A DNA stretch of 64,000 nucleotides, taken from Auanema rhodensis. Its lineage: Eukaryota; Nematoda; Chromadorea; Rhabditida; Rhabditidae. Below the pieces are notes generated by a model. It was not told the DNA's origin, did not search any database, and worked only from the letters and a program-made list of their open reading frames with translations. Where the stretch lies: assembly GCA_964057225.1 (NCBI GenBank), contig OZ059898.1, positions 4,836,001 through 4,900,000 on the forward strand. Direction: 5' to 3'. A program made the translations under genes and the position numbers. Positions 42,601-54,550 of the stretch are shown one piece after another (position 1 is the stretch's first letter; the number at the start of each line of letters is the position of its first letter).

Positions 42601-43002
42601 ATCTAACAGAAACAACAAAATGTATCATATCATTTATACAGTAATTGATATGAAAAATCAGCCAAAAACTGCTATAATTTATGAATTATTTCTAACTTCA
42701 TACTTCTTTTAGTTTCAAAAATTCTCGAGAAAAAGAAACGCACATGTTAAGAAAAACTAGTGATAGCTTTACGATTTTTGCAAATTTTAAAACTAGGCAA
42801 ATCATGTTTTAAACTCTACTTTAGCACGCAAAAGCTTTGAATTATATAGAGAAAAATAAAAGATTATAAAAAAAGATTGAAGAACATCAAAACTTACTGT
42901 TGTACATTTTGTATTTGTACCGAATTAAGCCCAAAACCGAAAGTAGACTTTGAGAGTTGAAGCGAAATAATGTTAACACAAAAACGTTTTGTAGTATACA
43001 CC
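39683..43002. other. Gene-poor interval between p32 and DDX60
   Basis: About 3.3 kb with no coding region I can support. It includes an exon-like but non-open segment at 41563-41657 (listed separately) and AT-rich spacer. The frame at 42369-42599 lacks splice partners and family features. The first part is the p32 promoter side and the last part the DDX60 3' flank. Confidence 0.5.
41563..41657 (+). ncRNA. Exon-like segment closed in all three frames
   Basis: The segment starts after a good acceptor (TTATTTCTTCTAG) and ends at a strong donor (GTAAGTTT). A second acceptor (TTATTTTTAG) follows 63 bases later, and then another donor GTAAGA. It is GC-richer than its surroundings. All three plus-strand frames contain stops, so if it is spliced it is a UTR or non-coding RNA exon. 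Only splice-site grammar supports it. Confidence 0.25.
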
Positions 43003-46000
43003 TTATTGTGCCTTCATTCCGAACATGCTTCGGAATTTCTTATCGAATTCAGAATGCAGTTCACGCATCATGTCAGCTACTGTATCTTGAGGACGTGCGA
43101 CATGGTCCAATCCAACACTCAAACAACGTAAAACATCCTGAATTTAAGAATACTTATTAAAATTGCAATTGCAATAGTTACGTTGAAATCGTGAATTGTG
43201 TACCATAAGGTGGACACAGGAAGCTGGTTGACAACATGAAGTATCTCTCTAGATTCGTTAGCGAACATATTTAAGATGTAAGCATTATAGTGGATCTAAA
43301 ATATTTCATATAATAAAAAATAATGCCAATAAGGTTATATATTGCCTTCCTTCCACGGTAATCGCAGGCATCAACATTGACAATAGGTAAAAATGATTGA
43401 TCGTGAGAATATCCTTCAAATACAGGAGAAACTATATCTTCAGTAACAAAAAGCTGATCTTCAGCATTCTTTCCACTAATTTTGAAAACAGGTGACTAAA
43501 ATAATGATATTAATATTATTAGTAAAACACTTTACGATACTCATTAACTTACAATGACTTCCTTGCTGGTTGGAACAGCACCCATAAACTTCTGATATAA
43601 AGCAATCGCAGAATTATTGTATTCATCTAAGCAATTTTTAATCTCATCAGGCAATGGAGGTAAGAAAAGCTAAATTCAAAAAAAAAGAAAAGATAAATGC
43701 TTCAAATATTATCTTACATGACTCTTATATCCAGTTACTGCTGGATAAGACGATTTATCATCGGGGTTGAACTTAGGTGGTAATCTCTTGCGAACAAATA
43801 AATGAGAAAGCACAAGCAAAAGCTTATTTTTGGCTTTATCCTTATTGACACCACAAGATTTAATCAAATGATGAAGAGCACCCTTTTGTAGAAGGTGAAT
43901 GAACGGAAGAATACCAATTTCCTTTTCTGGAAGGAAAGCAGCTAAACCAGCAAGGTTCTTACCATTGCACTGTAATTTGAAAAAAAATAAAAAGACAATG
44001 TAGAGAAAAAACTTACGCCTTCATCGAGTAGTTGAAGATGACGAAGAAGCTGAATAGCAAAGCCAGTGTACATTTTGATTTGCTGACGTAAAGCATCAAC
44101 ATGACACTCTCTCTTTGTGAATAACGAGAAAGAATTCATCAAAATAGTCAACGCAACCTAAGTAATAGTTTATATATACAATATATTTTGGAAAACCTTT
44201 GTTCTATCTGGAAGAGTGATCAGTGGTGCTCCAGTTTCAGGATTGATCACATCACTCTGATGTACATAAGATAGTAACCTAAGAAGGAATGTAACCGAGA
44301 ACGGTGGATTTCCTTGTAAGTTTGAAAGAGATGCGGTAAGAAGACGACGCATTTTACTGAAAATTAGTAAATATCTTTCGTTCATTAATATGGGTTTACC
44401 TTGTCGGAACACTGAGGAAAACAACATTACCGGAATGATCAAAACCTCTACGACCAGCACGACCACTCATTTGACGATACATCAAAGGAGTGAGGTGTGG
44501 AGTGTCTACTGAGAACACAACAGTTTTACAAGGCATATTAACTCTAAAACGTATTTTTGTTATGTATCTACTGAGAAACTCCATTACCCCAAAGCGAGAG
44601 TGGAAGTAGAGAATAAAATAGCAAGGTGACCAGTACGGAACAAAACTTCAACAGCTCCCTTTTCAACCATATTGAGTGCAGCATGATGGAAACCGATACC
44701 ACGTTCGAAAAGACGAAGAAGAAGTCTGCAAAAAAAAAGGTAATGGTAATCACATATTTGTAAGCATACCGTGTGCTTTCTCTTTGCTTCGCTCCTCTGG
44801 ACAAACGATCAATGAATTTATCGTAAAGCTCATGATCCCCACCACCACGACCACGCAATTTGAATCTGAAATCAACATTTCATTTCTGCAATATGCATGA
44901 ACCTACTTTTCAAGGACTTGCTTTAACCGGGCTTTTTGAGCTCCGAGAACATCTTCCTCATCGTCTCCATCTCGTGTATCACGGGTTTCTCTATCATCAT
45001 CTTTGTCTCCCTTTTTCTTTTCTTTCTTCTTTTCAGCTGCATCACGCTTACGCTTGGCAAGTTTCATGAGCTTCTTAAAAAAGAAAAAATGACAAATTTT
45101 AATTTGAATAAATACCTCTTCATCTTTGATAGCATAATTATTCTTGAACTCATCAGTCGCCATGAAAGTCTGAACAGCAAAAAATTATTAAGCACTGTTG
45201 TCATTAGAATTAACCCTTTCTCTTTCTTCAAGTTCAGCACACAAAACTTCAGCTAATGATTCACAAGCAAAACGATCGTCACTGAAAACAATTGCTGGGA
45301 GCATCTGCTTCTCGCGCATGTTATCTACCAAACGAACAATATTTTCAGTGGCAATTTGAACCTATAAGAAAGTTTAACTATTTGCATAGAAAATAATTGC
45401 CACCTTATTGAATGGTAGGGATCTATGCTCCAACTGTTCTTTAATTCCTCCTCCAGCAAGTTCTTCAAGCACCTTATCAGCAGCTGGATTCGAGGTGTTT
45501 AACCAGCTAAGGAATCTCTCCTTCAACTTTTGTTCTAATTCACGAAGAGAAGTTCTTGAAATCCAAACATTTCCATTTTTCTTGTATCCAAAATAATGGC
45601 AAGGCTCGAATTCTTCTCTGAAATAAATGAAACATATAATTTACTATGAAAAACTCATTACTTTGCTTTTTCATCAAATTTAGCCATAGTATTGTACAGT
45701 TGAAGGATTTGACGAGCGGTTAACTGCTGATCATCGGGAATACCGAACATCTTGATTTTCTCAGGCATGTACACTCCATATGGCATCAATGGTTTTAGAG
45801 CTCCTGTACCCTTATTTACTATTGGAGATTTTTCAGTATCTAAAATTGAAAAGTTTAAAACCATATATATATATATATATATATAAGTTCATACCTACGG
45901 TATCTTGCAAATCCACTGGTTTTTCGATTTCAACTACGGATAACTCTAATTCAGAATAACGCTCTCCATAACTAATAAGATCGACTTTTCTTTTTCCGCC

Positions 46001-49000
46001 AGATTTATAAGCGTCAGCATTAGCTAACCAGCTGTGAAGCTTCGACGCATTTCCAATTGTGGCAGACAGGGCCAAAAATGGGCAGCGAATAGTAAGCAGA
46101 AGATGCTCCCAAATATGAGCTTCTTCCGATGCACTGGAAATTCAAAGCATACATAAATCTTCATGAAATTTTATTGAAATAACAAACCCAATTGAATGAA
46201 CTTCGTCAAACACTACATATTTGATTCGGGAAACGAATTCTTGCACTTCTTTCTCAACAGAAAGTAGAAGACTCTCAAAACTATCGGGAACAGTAACGAG
46301 AACCTGAAGTGTTCTATGATAAAACCCAGCAGTATTATGAATACACTGACTTGACAAGTTAAAGGATTTGTGCGATACTCTCCCGACAAGACTCCAAACA
46401 AAGCTTTTCCACGAGTCATACTCTTATTCTTGAAACGAGCATAAATCGAACCACACATCTACAAAGAATTAATTATAAACGCAAACCAAATATTCCAAAC
46501 TTGATTCATCAAAGCTTTCGATGGAGAAACTACTACGACAACATCTTCATCGCTTGCTCGTAAAATCTTTTCAACACAATAATACGAAATGAAAGTTTTA
46601 CCAGCAGATGTTGGAGCAATAATAATAGCAGAGTGTCCTAAAATTAACAACTATAAAAGAAAAGTTTTTATCTACAACCTCTATCAACAGAATCCAACAT
46701 TTGACGCTGCCAGCCATCAGGATTGAAACCGGTCACACGGTCATCTTTCTGAGGATCAGCAAGAATATCAATGAGCTGTCCACCATATTCCAATTGGTAA
46801 TAAATCATATTTATGTTAAGATCAAGCTTCTTCTGTTTAGCATCAGCAGAAACTTTAGAGTTCGCGGGAGGTTCGAATCCAAGAGAAACCCAAATATCAA
46901 CAATCTGAATAACAACACTGTCACTGTCTCATCGTTGATTTACGCACATCAGTTTTTTGCTTTTCATCCAAATGTGGCCAGTAGTGAACAAAGCAGTCTT
47001 TAAGATGTTCTACCAATGTGATACATTCAGTTCTTCTAGAACCAAAATATAATCTTAAAAACGAAAAACTTTAAAAATCAGACCTCTTTTCCACATTTGT
47101 AGTACCCGATAAAGAAGAGATAATATCTTTAGCTTCTCTCATTGTAATTTCATATAAGCATAAAGCCTTTGTTTCAGGAAGGTCTAGACTAGGTAACAAG
47201 GCTATTAAAAATACAACACTCTGAAAAGAATTAAAATATATTAGAAAGAATTTTTTTTATTTCAAAACCCTACATTTTTGCCTTGTTGGGTAGCAAACTT
47301 AATTTTGGTTTTTTCACTTTCAATTACCTATAAAATATTCATTTTAACTATATAACAGCTTGTTATACCTTGTTATCCTTAGCCTTCTTGTTAGCTTCGA
47401 GGATAACTTCTTTTTTTGATTTTCCTGCTTCTTTTCCCTTCTTTCCACCTCCACCACCTCCTTGCTTTTGGCCTGCCCAGCCTTTTCCTTTCTTCTGCTT
47501 ATCAGAAACATCTTCAGCCGTTGCATAGCCTTTTGGGGTTCTAGAAAAATCAACAAGCAAGTTTGTTCCCCGACCTTCCAATGCGTTAGCGAACATTTCA
47601 TACCTAGAAATAAATATTAGTAATAATTGTTATCAACGGTGTTAACCATCTGCTAAGATATTGGCGAGATTTGTTAACCCTTTTTTGTTGCCATGCGTCC
47701 TCAATCTTATTTTTAACCTCCGAGAATTGGCCTTCAATAGGTCTAAGCTTCCAGCTCATATTATCGCGGAACCAATCCACATAGTCTAGATATGTATATA
47801 AGTTTTCAACTATGATATATTATCTTCACCTTGTTTTAGGCCATCTCTTACAACGTTCTCAGAATCAGCAGACTTAATTTCAGTTAGAAATTGATCGATG
47901 ATAGGAGATTTTGTAGAGTAAAGGAAAGGAAGACTTTTAAGAGAGTCAGAACCCTGCATTTATAATTTTAAAACTGGAACAATAATAATTAAATAACCTC
48001 TTCTCTGGGCTCAAATAATTTTTCAGTTGTATCTACTGCCAAAGGTTTCATTAATTGAGCACTGCCGTGGTAAGTGGCAAAATCTTCCTATAAAATAATA
48101 TCTACACCTTTCTTCAACAATATATGTTTAAAAACCTGTAATCTGTAGGGAAGTACTTCTTCATTGTTTACAATACAATCAAATAGATTGAAAACCATTC
48201 TTCCATCCCAAACATCAGCCAGGGAGATTGTAGCCTTGGTGAAATCACATTTCTCCATAAAGGCAGTAGCATTTGTCAAAATACTTCTTCTATCTCTGAT
48301 TACATCCAACCCTCTCTTAGTGTTTTCTTTATCAGGCAGATATATTCTCTCGGCGCCTCTTCTTGATGTGACAAGAGCAGATAAAATAACAGCGGACGCT
48401 AACGCATCAAAATTAGTTGAGCAACTTCTGAAGTTAAATTTCATTATCAGCACTATTTAGTATACACATACGAAGCCTTGGTTTCTTTTATAATTTTTGT
48501 CCAAAAATCAGCTGTACTTTTGAACTGTGAGCCATCATGTACAGGATTTCGAGCAATTTTCAGAAGTTCACCTGATTAAACAACCGATTTTAATAAAAAT
48601 ATAAATAAATAATCATACTGTTACAATCCCAATGAGCAGCAACAAAACTATCCCAATTATGCATGATAACAAGCTTCGGATTCACATAATAAGCATCAAC
48701 AGAAGCAAAATTCATCATAACGGAATTTAGCATTACCACAGGAACACCCTCAGATAAAACATGTAAAACTGAAAACAAAATTTGATCTAAGGTAATATCT
48801 CTAAAAATACCAATAGTTTCAAGTTGAGGAACAATGTTCACATCCTCTTGGGCACAAAGATCTTTAGAAACGTTTTCAGTAGAAATCATCTATATTGCAA
48901 TATTGTTTAGATCATTAGAAGAAATTATGTTACCATAAAAGATGGAGTAATATCTCTTAAGAATTTTCCCCAGGCAACATCTGCTGGACTAGAGAAGTAA

Positions 49001-49404
49001 ACAAGATCCTTAATAACTTGCTAAAATATGAATAAATTCTTAGTAGATAAACCTTCTGGAAGCGACTAGAGGCAATGTGTGATATAGCACAAGCCCGGGT
49101 AAAAGCTAAAGTAGTATCACGAGCAAATTGAGCAGCAAAGTCAGTAAACACAACCAATTTGAATTTACCACCGAGATCGACGAAACGTTGCAAATATCGT
49201 TCAACCTAATAACACATTTAGCTCCTTCAATGAGTTATATCAAACCTGAGTAGCTATCAGTAGAGACTGCCCTCCATGTTGCCAATTATGATAAGTATGA
49301 GCGGTGCATTCCACTATTAAACTATCCAACGAAATTAAGAAAATCTCAACATCAGCAAACTCCATAATAATATTTCTATACTCCGAAAAAAAAAGGGAAA
49401 TCAT
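43003..49404 (-). CDS. DDX60-type Ski2-like RNA helicase
   Basis: About 25 short introns split a protein of roughly 1,700 residues, the usual DDX60 size. The N-terminal half has a nuclease-like fold start ([40 protein letters not shown]). The helicase core follows: motif [10 protein letters not shown], motif [10 protein letters not shown], motif III LSATIGN, RecA2 ATSTLALGVNMP-like [19 protein letters not shown], and motif [12 protein letters not shown]. Lys/Gly-rich ([20 protein letters not shown]) and Lys/Asp-rich ([19 protein letters not shown]) linkers are present. It ends [17 protein letters not shown]60 in mammals is implicated in antiviral RNA sensing and translation control; the role in this animal is unknown. 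The start at 49404 directly abuts TGTTGTTTTCAG; a Met at 49365 is the alternative. Confidence 0.93.
45861..45889. repeat. (TA)n microsatellite in a DDX60 intron
   Basis: About 13 TA units lie between a consensus donor and acceptor of the helicase gene, so length changes should not affect the protein. Confidence 0.85.
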
Positions 49405-49424
49405 CTGAAAACAACATTTATATT
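49405..49424 (-). promoter_or_regulatory. 20-base intercistronic trans-splice signal
   Basis: Read on the minus strand this is AATATAAATGTTGTTTTCAG, between the TAA of the acidic-protein gene and the ATG of the helicase. AATAAA overlaps that stop codon, so cleavage of the upstream message and the spliced-leader acceptor of the downstream one must almost coincide. This matches the SL1-type operon layout described in C. elegans. Confidence 0.7.
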
Positions 49425-49811
49425 TTATTTTTCTGGTTTTGGCACCTTTTTCATATTTGTGGTTGCATCAAAATCTAAAACCAATGGAGTCCAAATGTCA
49501 TCTTCTGGTTCTGCTGAACCACCACTACCAACGGACATGCTATCATCGTCAGACTGAAATCGTTTATACTTAATAAAAATTACAATATAACCTACATCTT
49601 CGTCGTTAATATCCTTTACAGAACCAGCAACTGAAGATTCTAGAATAGCGTTCTTTTCTAAACTTTTGGCAATCGAAGGCTGTCGTGCACGTGGAAGAAT
49701 CACAGGTTTCTCCACAACCTCTACAGGCTCGGAATCAGTATCTAAAAAAAAAGTCTCCGAAAGCCGTCAAATAAACAGTATACCAGAATCATCCCAATTT
49801 CCTTCAGACAT
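49425..49811 (-). CDS. Small acidic protein, first gene of a bicistron
   Basis: Three exons encode about 100 residues: MSEGNWDDSDTDSEPVEVVE, then PVILPRARQPSIAKSLEKNA, a Ser/Asp stretch (SDDDSMSVGSGGSAEPEDDI) and the end WTPLVLDFDATTNMKKVPKP before EK. It is strongly acidic and looks largely disordered, with possible casein-kinase-2 sites (SDDD, SDTDSE). The NWDDSD start is reminiscent of translation and RNA-processing cofactors such as eIF3j, but I cannot assign a family. The gene shares a transcript unit with the DDX60 helicase, which suggests coordinated expression. Confidence 0.8.
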
Positions 49812-51034
49812 TGTACCCAAAATTAGGAAAGATTAATACTTGCCTAAAAAAAGCAAATAATAAATAAAAACGATTTTATAACGAGAACAAAACGAACACA
49901 AGTGTGAATAAAAAACGTGCTCTATTGCGATTATTTTTTGTTACACTATTTATACCCAACCCATACAACGAGAGGAGATTATGACAAATTGAGAGAAAAC
50001 ATTAAAAAAGGAAAACATTAGTGAATAGTTTGCAGGAAGCTGCTTTTCGAGAAGCTATGTCCTATTACTTCAATAAAGAAGACGATTTGGGATAATCAGT
50101 AGTGTTATACATTTTCGACATAATTAACATAAAATGGTATTATAGTTTAGAAACGCTCTCAACTTCCATAAAAACATAATATGAAGATAATCTTTTTTTT
50201 TCATTGGTGAATATATCCCCTGCATGAAATTTCTTCTTTAATAAAATCTTAAATGGTAAAATACGTCTGAACCTGACTGTAGTTTAAATCCACGAGAGCT
50301 TAATTTCGGAAAGCATCAAATGAACTACTGATTGATAATATTAACATTAGGCAACTAATATTGCTTCATAATCTTTCCTTATTTTGAAAACCGCAAGAGC
50401 GTCATATCTCACCCTGGGCGTATTTGAAGATTTACGCAAAATTACACAAGACAATTTCAAAATTTTTGTCAAATATCCCGTAGCTAATATGAATAATCAC
50501 AATTTTTCAATAAACGGGTTAAATTAAGAAACGAACATAATTGTAAATAGGATCATTATATGGGATATGGGCTTTATCATATAAATAATGATTAGAAACT
50601 GATGCATAATATTATAATTAAAAACATTTTGAATTCGTGTATAATCAGTAATTAAAGGGAAATAAGTTACTAAAAAAATAAAGAAAAATGTAACAGAGCA
50701 TATGCATTAAACGAAATTTAACTGTTTTCAAAAGAAGAAATTTTATTAAAAATGTTAAAATCAAACCTATTTTTTAGCATGCTGCATGAAGGAGCATAAT
50801 TTTGAAACCTTCATTTTATATTAAATTTATAAGAAGTATTCTCAAATTGATTTATCCATATACAGAAGATTTACAATGTATTTTGCTTTCTAAGTTCCCG
50901 CGTAGATCAGACTGGAGGAGTATAAAGGTAGATTGAAGACCTAGTTATTCATATATATCTAAGTAGTATAGATATACATTACTATTGCTATTATTTTCTT
51001 ATCTATTTCTAGTTTGTTGTTGTATCTCTAGTCA
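49812..51034. other. Divergent intergenic region
   Basis: About 1.2 kb between the acidic-protein gene (minus) and REEP5 (plus), holding both promoters. No additional gene is seen. Confidence 0.55.
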
Positions 51035-51711
51035 ATGTCTATTCTGCAGCAAATGACTTCTGGAAAGGCTACCGGAGCTAACTTCGACAATGTGAGTCCT
51101 CAGTTGGCTAGGACTGGTAGAGCTAACGGTATGATTCAAGATGTCATGAACCGTGTTACTGATCAACTAGCTCCTATCACGAAAAAGATGTATGACTCTC
51201 AAAATCCTCTTATTCCTGTTTTCAACTTCATGGAGAAGATTACTGGAGCTAAGAGAGAACACGTAAACTTTTTATACATTATCTATATTCATCGAAATGA
51301 ATTTCAGGTTGTTTACACTATCTCACTCCTTTTGGCTGTTTATACTTTCTCAGGCTCATTCATTCAACTAATTTCTAACATTGCTGGTTTCATTTACCCT
51401 TTTTATGTTTCTCTGAAAGTTATCCGATCTTTGGATAGAAAAGATGAGACCAAACAGTGGCTTGTGTATTGGATGTTCTACTCTCTTTTCTCAATTTCTG
51501 ATCTGACATTTGCTAGATCCTTACCTTTTTACTACTTACTCAAGGTGATATTTATGGTATTTCCTAGTTTATTGTTTGCCTACAGATGGTTTTCCTAATG
51601 TACCTTTATCTCCCACAGTTCGATGGAGCCAATGTCGTTTTCCGGAAGTTCGTTGAGCCAATTTGTAAAATTACCGAGGATATGATGAAGGGGAAACCCA
51701 AGGATCACTGA
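51035..51711 (+). CDS. yop-1: REEP5/YOP-1 ER-shaping protein
   Basis: REEP5/Yop1 (TB2/DP1/HVA22) proteins form hairpin wedges that curve tubular ER. Three exons (51035-51262, 51308-51544, 51586-51711) keep frame. Key blocks are VVYTISLLLAVYTFSGSFIQ, LISNIAGFIYPFYVSLKVIR, ETKQWLVYWMFYSLFSISDL, LPFYYLLKMVFLMYLYLPQF and DGANVVFRKFVEPICKITED. The third exon must start at 51586 after TGCCTACAG to supply MVFLMYLYLPQ; a later CCCACAG at 51618 would delete it. The N-terminal 60 residues are soluble and Gln/Asn-rich. The acceptor ATCTCTAG is three bases before the ATG. AATAAA is at 51755-51760. Confidence 0.93.
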
Positions 51712-51878
51712 TTTTATAATTTAACGAAAATAGTTTACCTGTAAATTTTCAACAAATAAATTTTTCTTTTACCAGTGATCTTCTCTCACATGTTATACAG
51801 ATATAATTGGTCTCGATTGGATTACGCTAATTTAGTTTGTTAGTTATATTTTGTAATAACTTTATTTTATGATTAACT

Positions 51879-52677
51879 ATGGCGTGTTACTCAAGAGGAC
51901 CTTTCGATTTTCTCGGTTCTTTTGATTTCAACAGTGTACCAAAGAATAGAACATATTTCAGTAAAACTTTGTCTAAGAGTAATTCAGGTTTGATCAACTT
52001 TTTTAATTATTATATATACACTGTATCCAGCCGCATCCAGTGTTGCTGTATGTACTCCTGGGGTACAGGAAGTTCTTGATAATTTCTCTTCATGTCCTAC
52101 TTGTATGGATAACACTCATATAGGTGAATGCTGTCAGTTTCGTAAAGGCATGTTTTTTTAAATTTCATCTCTCTCTTATTCCAGATGATCCCAAGCTGCC
52201 AACTGTCATTGGTGAATCATTTTTATATATTTTGTTTATTTTCTGTTTAGATTCGTCTGACGAAGAGGGACAATATTCCGACACTGATCATGAAGTTTAT
52301 TTGTTTTAGTATATAACTGTAGAGAATATATTTCCAGTATGCCCCAAACCCAAATGTTTTTCAACAGGAGTTAAAAGACGATTTCAAGATTGGAATAAAA
52401 TCTTCTACGAGCACAATCAATGTGGAAAGTATGTTTTTTTTTTGTTTAAAAAAAAAACAATATGACATATTCGTATTTTTAGAAAAACCAACTGCTGAAT
52501 GCTATGCCGAAGATTATGAGGTTTGTTTCTTTCATGCTATTAAAAATGGGATGCTTTTAGTTCTTATACAAAACTATGAAACTTTGGATGAAAAGAGTGC
52601 TGACAATTGATACCATTCGTCAAGAAATTTTTAAGAATCATCATGAACTAGCTTCTGACATAGTGCAATTTTTATAA
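51879..52677 (+). CDS. Unrecognised protein with acidic middle
   Basis: Seven exons join in frame into about 190 residues: MACYSRGPFDFLGSFDFNSV, a CPTCMDN segment with one CxxC, an acidic patch (DSSDEEGQYSDTDHE), YAPNPNVFQQELKDDFKIGI, and a helical C-terminus (FLYKTMKLWMKRVLTIDTIR then QEIFKNHHELASDIVQFL). Every intron has GT and AG ends and all phases fit, so the model is credible. A single CxxC is not enough for a zinc finger. I do not recognise the family. It lies 167 bases downstream of REEP5 on the same strand, but I see no good acceptor just before the ATG, so operon membership is open. Confidence 0.7.
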
Positions 52678-52912
52678 ATTTATTGATTTCTTTATTCAGA
52701 AGACCTTTACAGCCTTTTCTTATATTTCACCTCCTTATCTAATTGAGATTTTGAGTTGTAATGAATTACTGCCGTAACAATGGAAACCCGTTTGGCATCC
52801 ATTATTTCAGTTTATTCTCGAGTGTCTTTATAGTTATATCATTTCATTGCAGTGATTCAACTGTTTTTCCTATATTTTACTTTATTCTTTCTCTTCACCT
52901 GTTCTAAGCGAT

Positions 52913-54267
52913 ATGAGTCAACCAGGTAATTATACTATGTATATCAACAAATTTTTTTGCTCGAACGTAAATACTTGTTGAGTTGGTTTTAGTTTTTTAA
53001 AATTATTCTATATATCAATTAAATAAATATGTTTTTGTTTTGCTATATTTGGTGATTTTAAAGGAATTTTTTCATTCGTAAGGAAATTAAGACCTTTGCT
53101 AAATAAGTTGACATAGGAAGCTTAAATTAAAGTTCCTTCTTTGAAGTATTTCAATCTTTCCAACTTGTTGATAAGTAGTGTTGAGAGATAAGAATCGGTG
53201 TTCAGAAATCTATATAAAGAGTCATATCTGACTGTTTAATAGTCATCAAGAAGAGTTGTTTGTTGAAATATTGCCCACACATAGCGTACGCACTGTAACA
53301 ATGCAACTTGGTACTTTTTTTTAAGCTTCACCAATTAGTCCCACTTTGAAGCATAGTTAGGATATACTAATTCACATTTATTTCTAGAAGAATGCTATAT
53401 GGATAAAGCTGTAGAAGAAGCTTGTCAGGGTGTTACTAAAGGAGATGGAGGTCCTTTTGGAGCCGTGGTGGTTAAAGATGGACAAATCATAGCCACAGGA
53501 CATAATATGGTTTGTTTTTCTGAGATATTCGAAGAATAGAACTACATTTTATTTCCTTATTACCTTCAACATCAATCAAAGTTCTTTAGAATTTAATAAA
53601 AATTAATCTTTAGTTGAAGTAGAAGTAATGTTGAATTTTTCTATTAGCCTCAATTTCACCTGTCTTTGATGAAACAAATCACCATAAATGCTATAATATA
53701 ATAATTTCAAAGTAAAATCTGTCATAGTGATATGAAACTAAAATTATATAAGGCAATAAATCTGTAATATATAGGTCTTACAAACCAAGGACCCAACAAT
53801 GCATGCTGAAGTTACTGCTATTCGGAACGCTTGCAAAAAATTAGGTTCTACAAATTGCTTGGTGAAGTGGATATATTTCTTTATTTAGATACATTCAATC
53901 TCTCTGGATGTGTATTGTATACATCATGTTACCCATGTCCTATGTGTATGGGAGCTAGCTTGTGGGCTCGATTTGATGCTATCTATTATGCTGCTACAGC
54001 TGAACAGGTAATAGTTTTTAATGTTTTTTTCTTTTATTGATTTTTCTCAACTGCTTCTAATGTAAATATTTAGGCTGCTGCAGTAGGTTTTGATGATAAG
54101 GAGTTCCATGATTTCCTTAAAAATCCCAAGAGTGACAAATTCAGGTAAATGATATTATATAATTGATTTAATAAAACAATATATGTAGAAAATTGGAACA
54201 TTTCGAGTCTGGAGACTATATGAAACCTTTCAATCTGTGGAAGAGCACGCCTAGAATTAACTATTGA
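52913..54267 (+). CDS. Guanine deaminase, CDA-fold (GuaD type)
   Basis: This enzyme class hydrolyses guanine to xanthine using a zinc held by one His and two Cys. The zinc and proton-transfer motifs are intact: HAE in DPTMHAEVTAIRNACKKL, and PCPMC in LYTSCYPCPMCMGASLWARF. Other family blocks are CQGVTKGDGGPFGAVVVKDG, GFDDKEFHDFL and a C-terminal segment ending in Tyr, like Bacillus GuaD. About six exons are used; the first is only 13 bases (MSQP plus one base) and is followed by a 462-base intron. Animals usually use an unrelated amidohydrolase (cypin) for this reaction, so the bacterial-type enzyme is notable. Substrate cannot be proved from sequence; a related tRNA or cytosine deaminase is less likely. 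The acceptor TTCTAAG is four bases before the ATG. Confidence 0.88.
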
Positions 54268-54550
54268 AGTCATTTTTGTGACCATTCCTTTCATTTTCTA
54301 TAGTTTAATTGTCAAGCATATTACAAGGAAACACAATTAAAAAAAAGGCTGTGAATTAATTTTATTTTTTGTTTTAATATATGTTTAATCATCACAATTC
54401 ACAATTAATTGAATGGCAGAAATTGAGTACAATTATAATAAATTTGCAGAGATGTGTATCACAAATGTTTTCTTGAAGTTTTCAAATTCACGTATAATAC
54501 TTAGTTTCACAGAAACATATTTAAATAATTTCCTCAACAACAATTCCATT

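Noticed and set aside
46866-46876. GGTTCGAATCC, a perfect tRNA B-box-like string
   Set aside because: It lies inside a coding exon of the helicase (reading GFEPPAN on the other strand), with no A box or acceptor stem around it.
48164-48460. Plus-strand 98-codon frame
   Set aside because: Antisense shadow of a DDX60 exon with clear family sequence on the minus strand.
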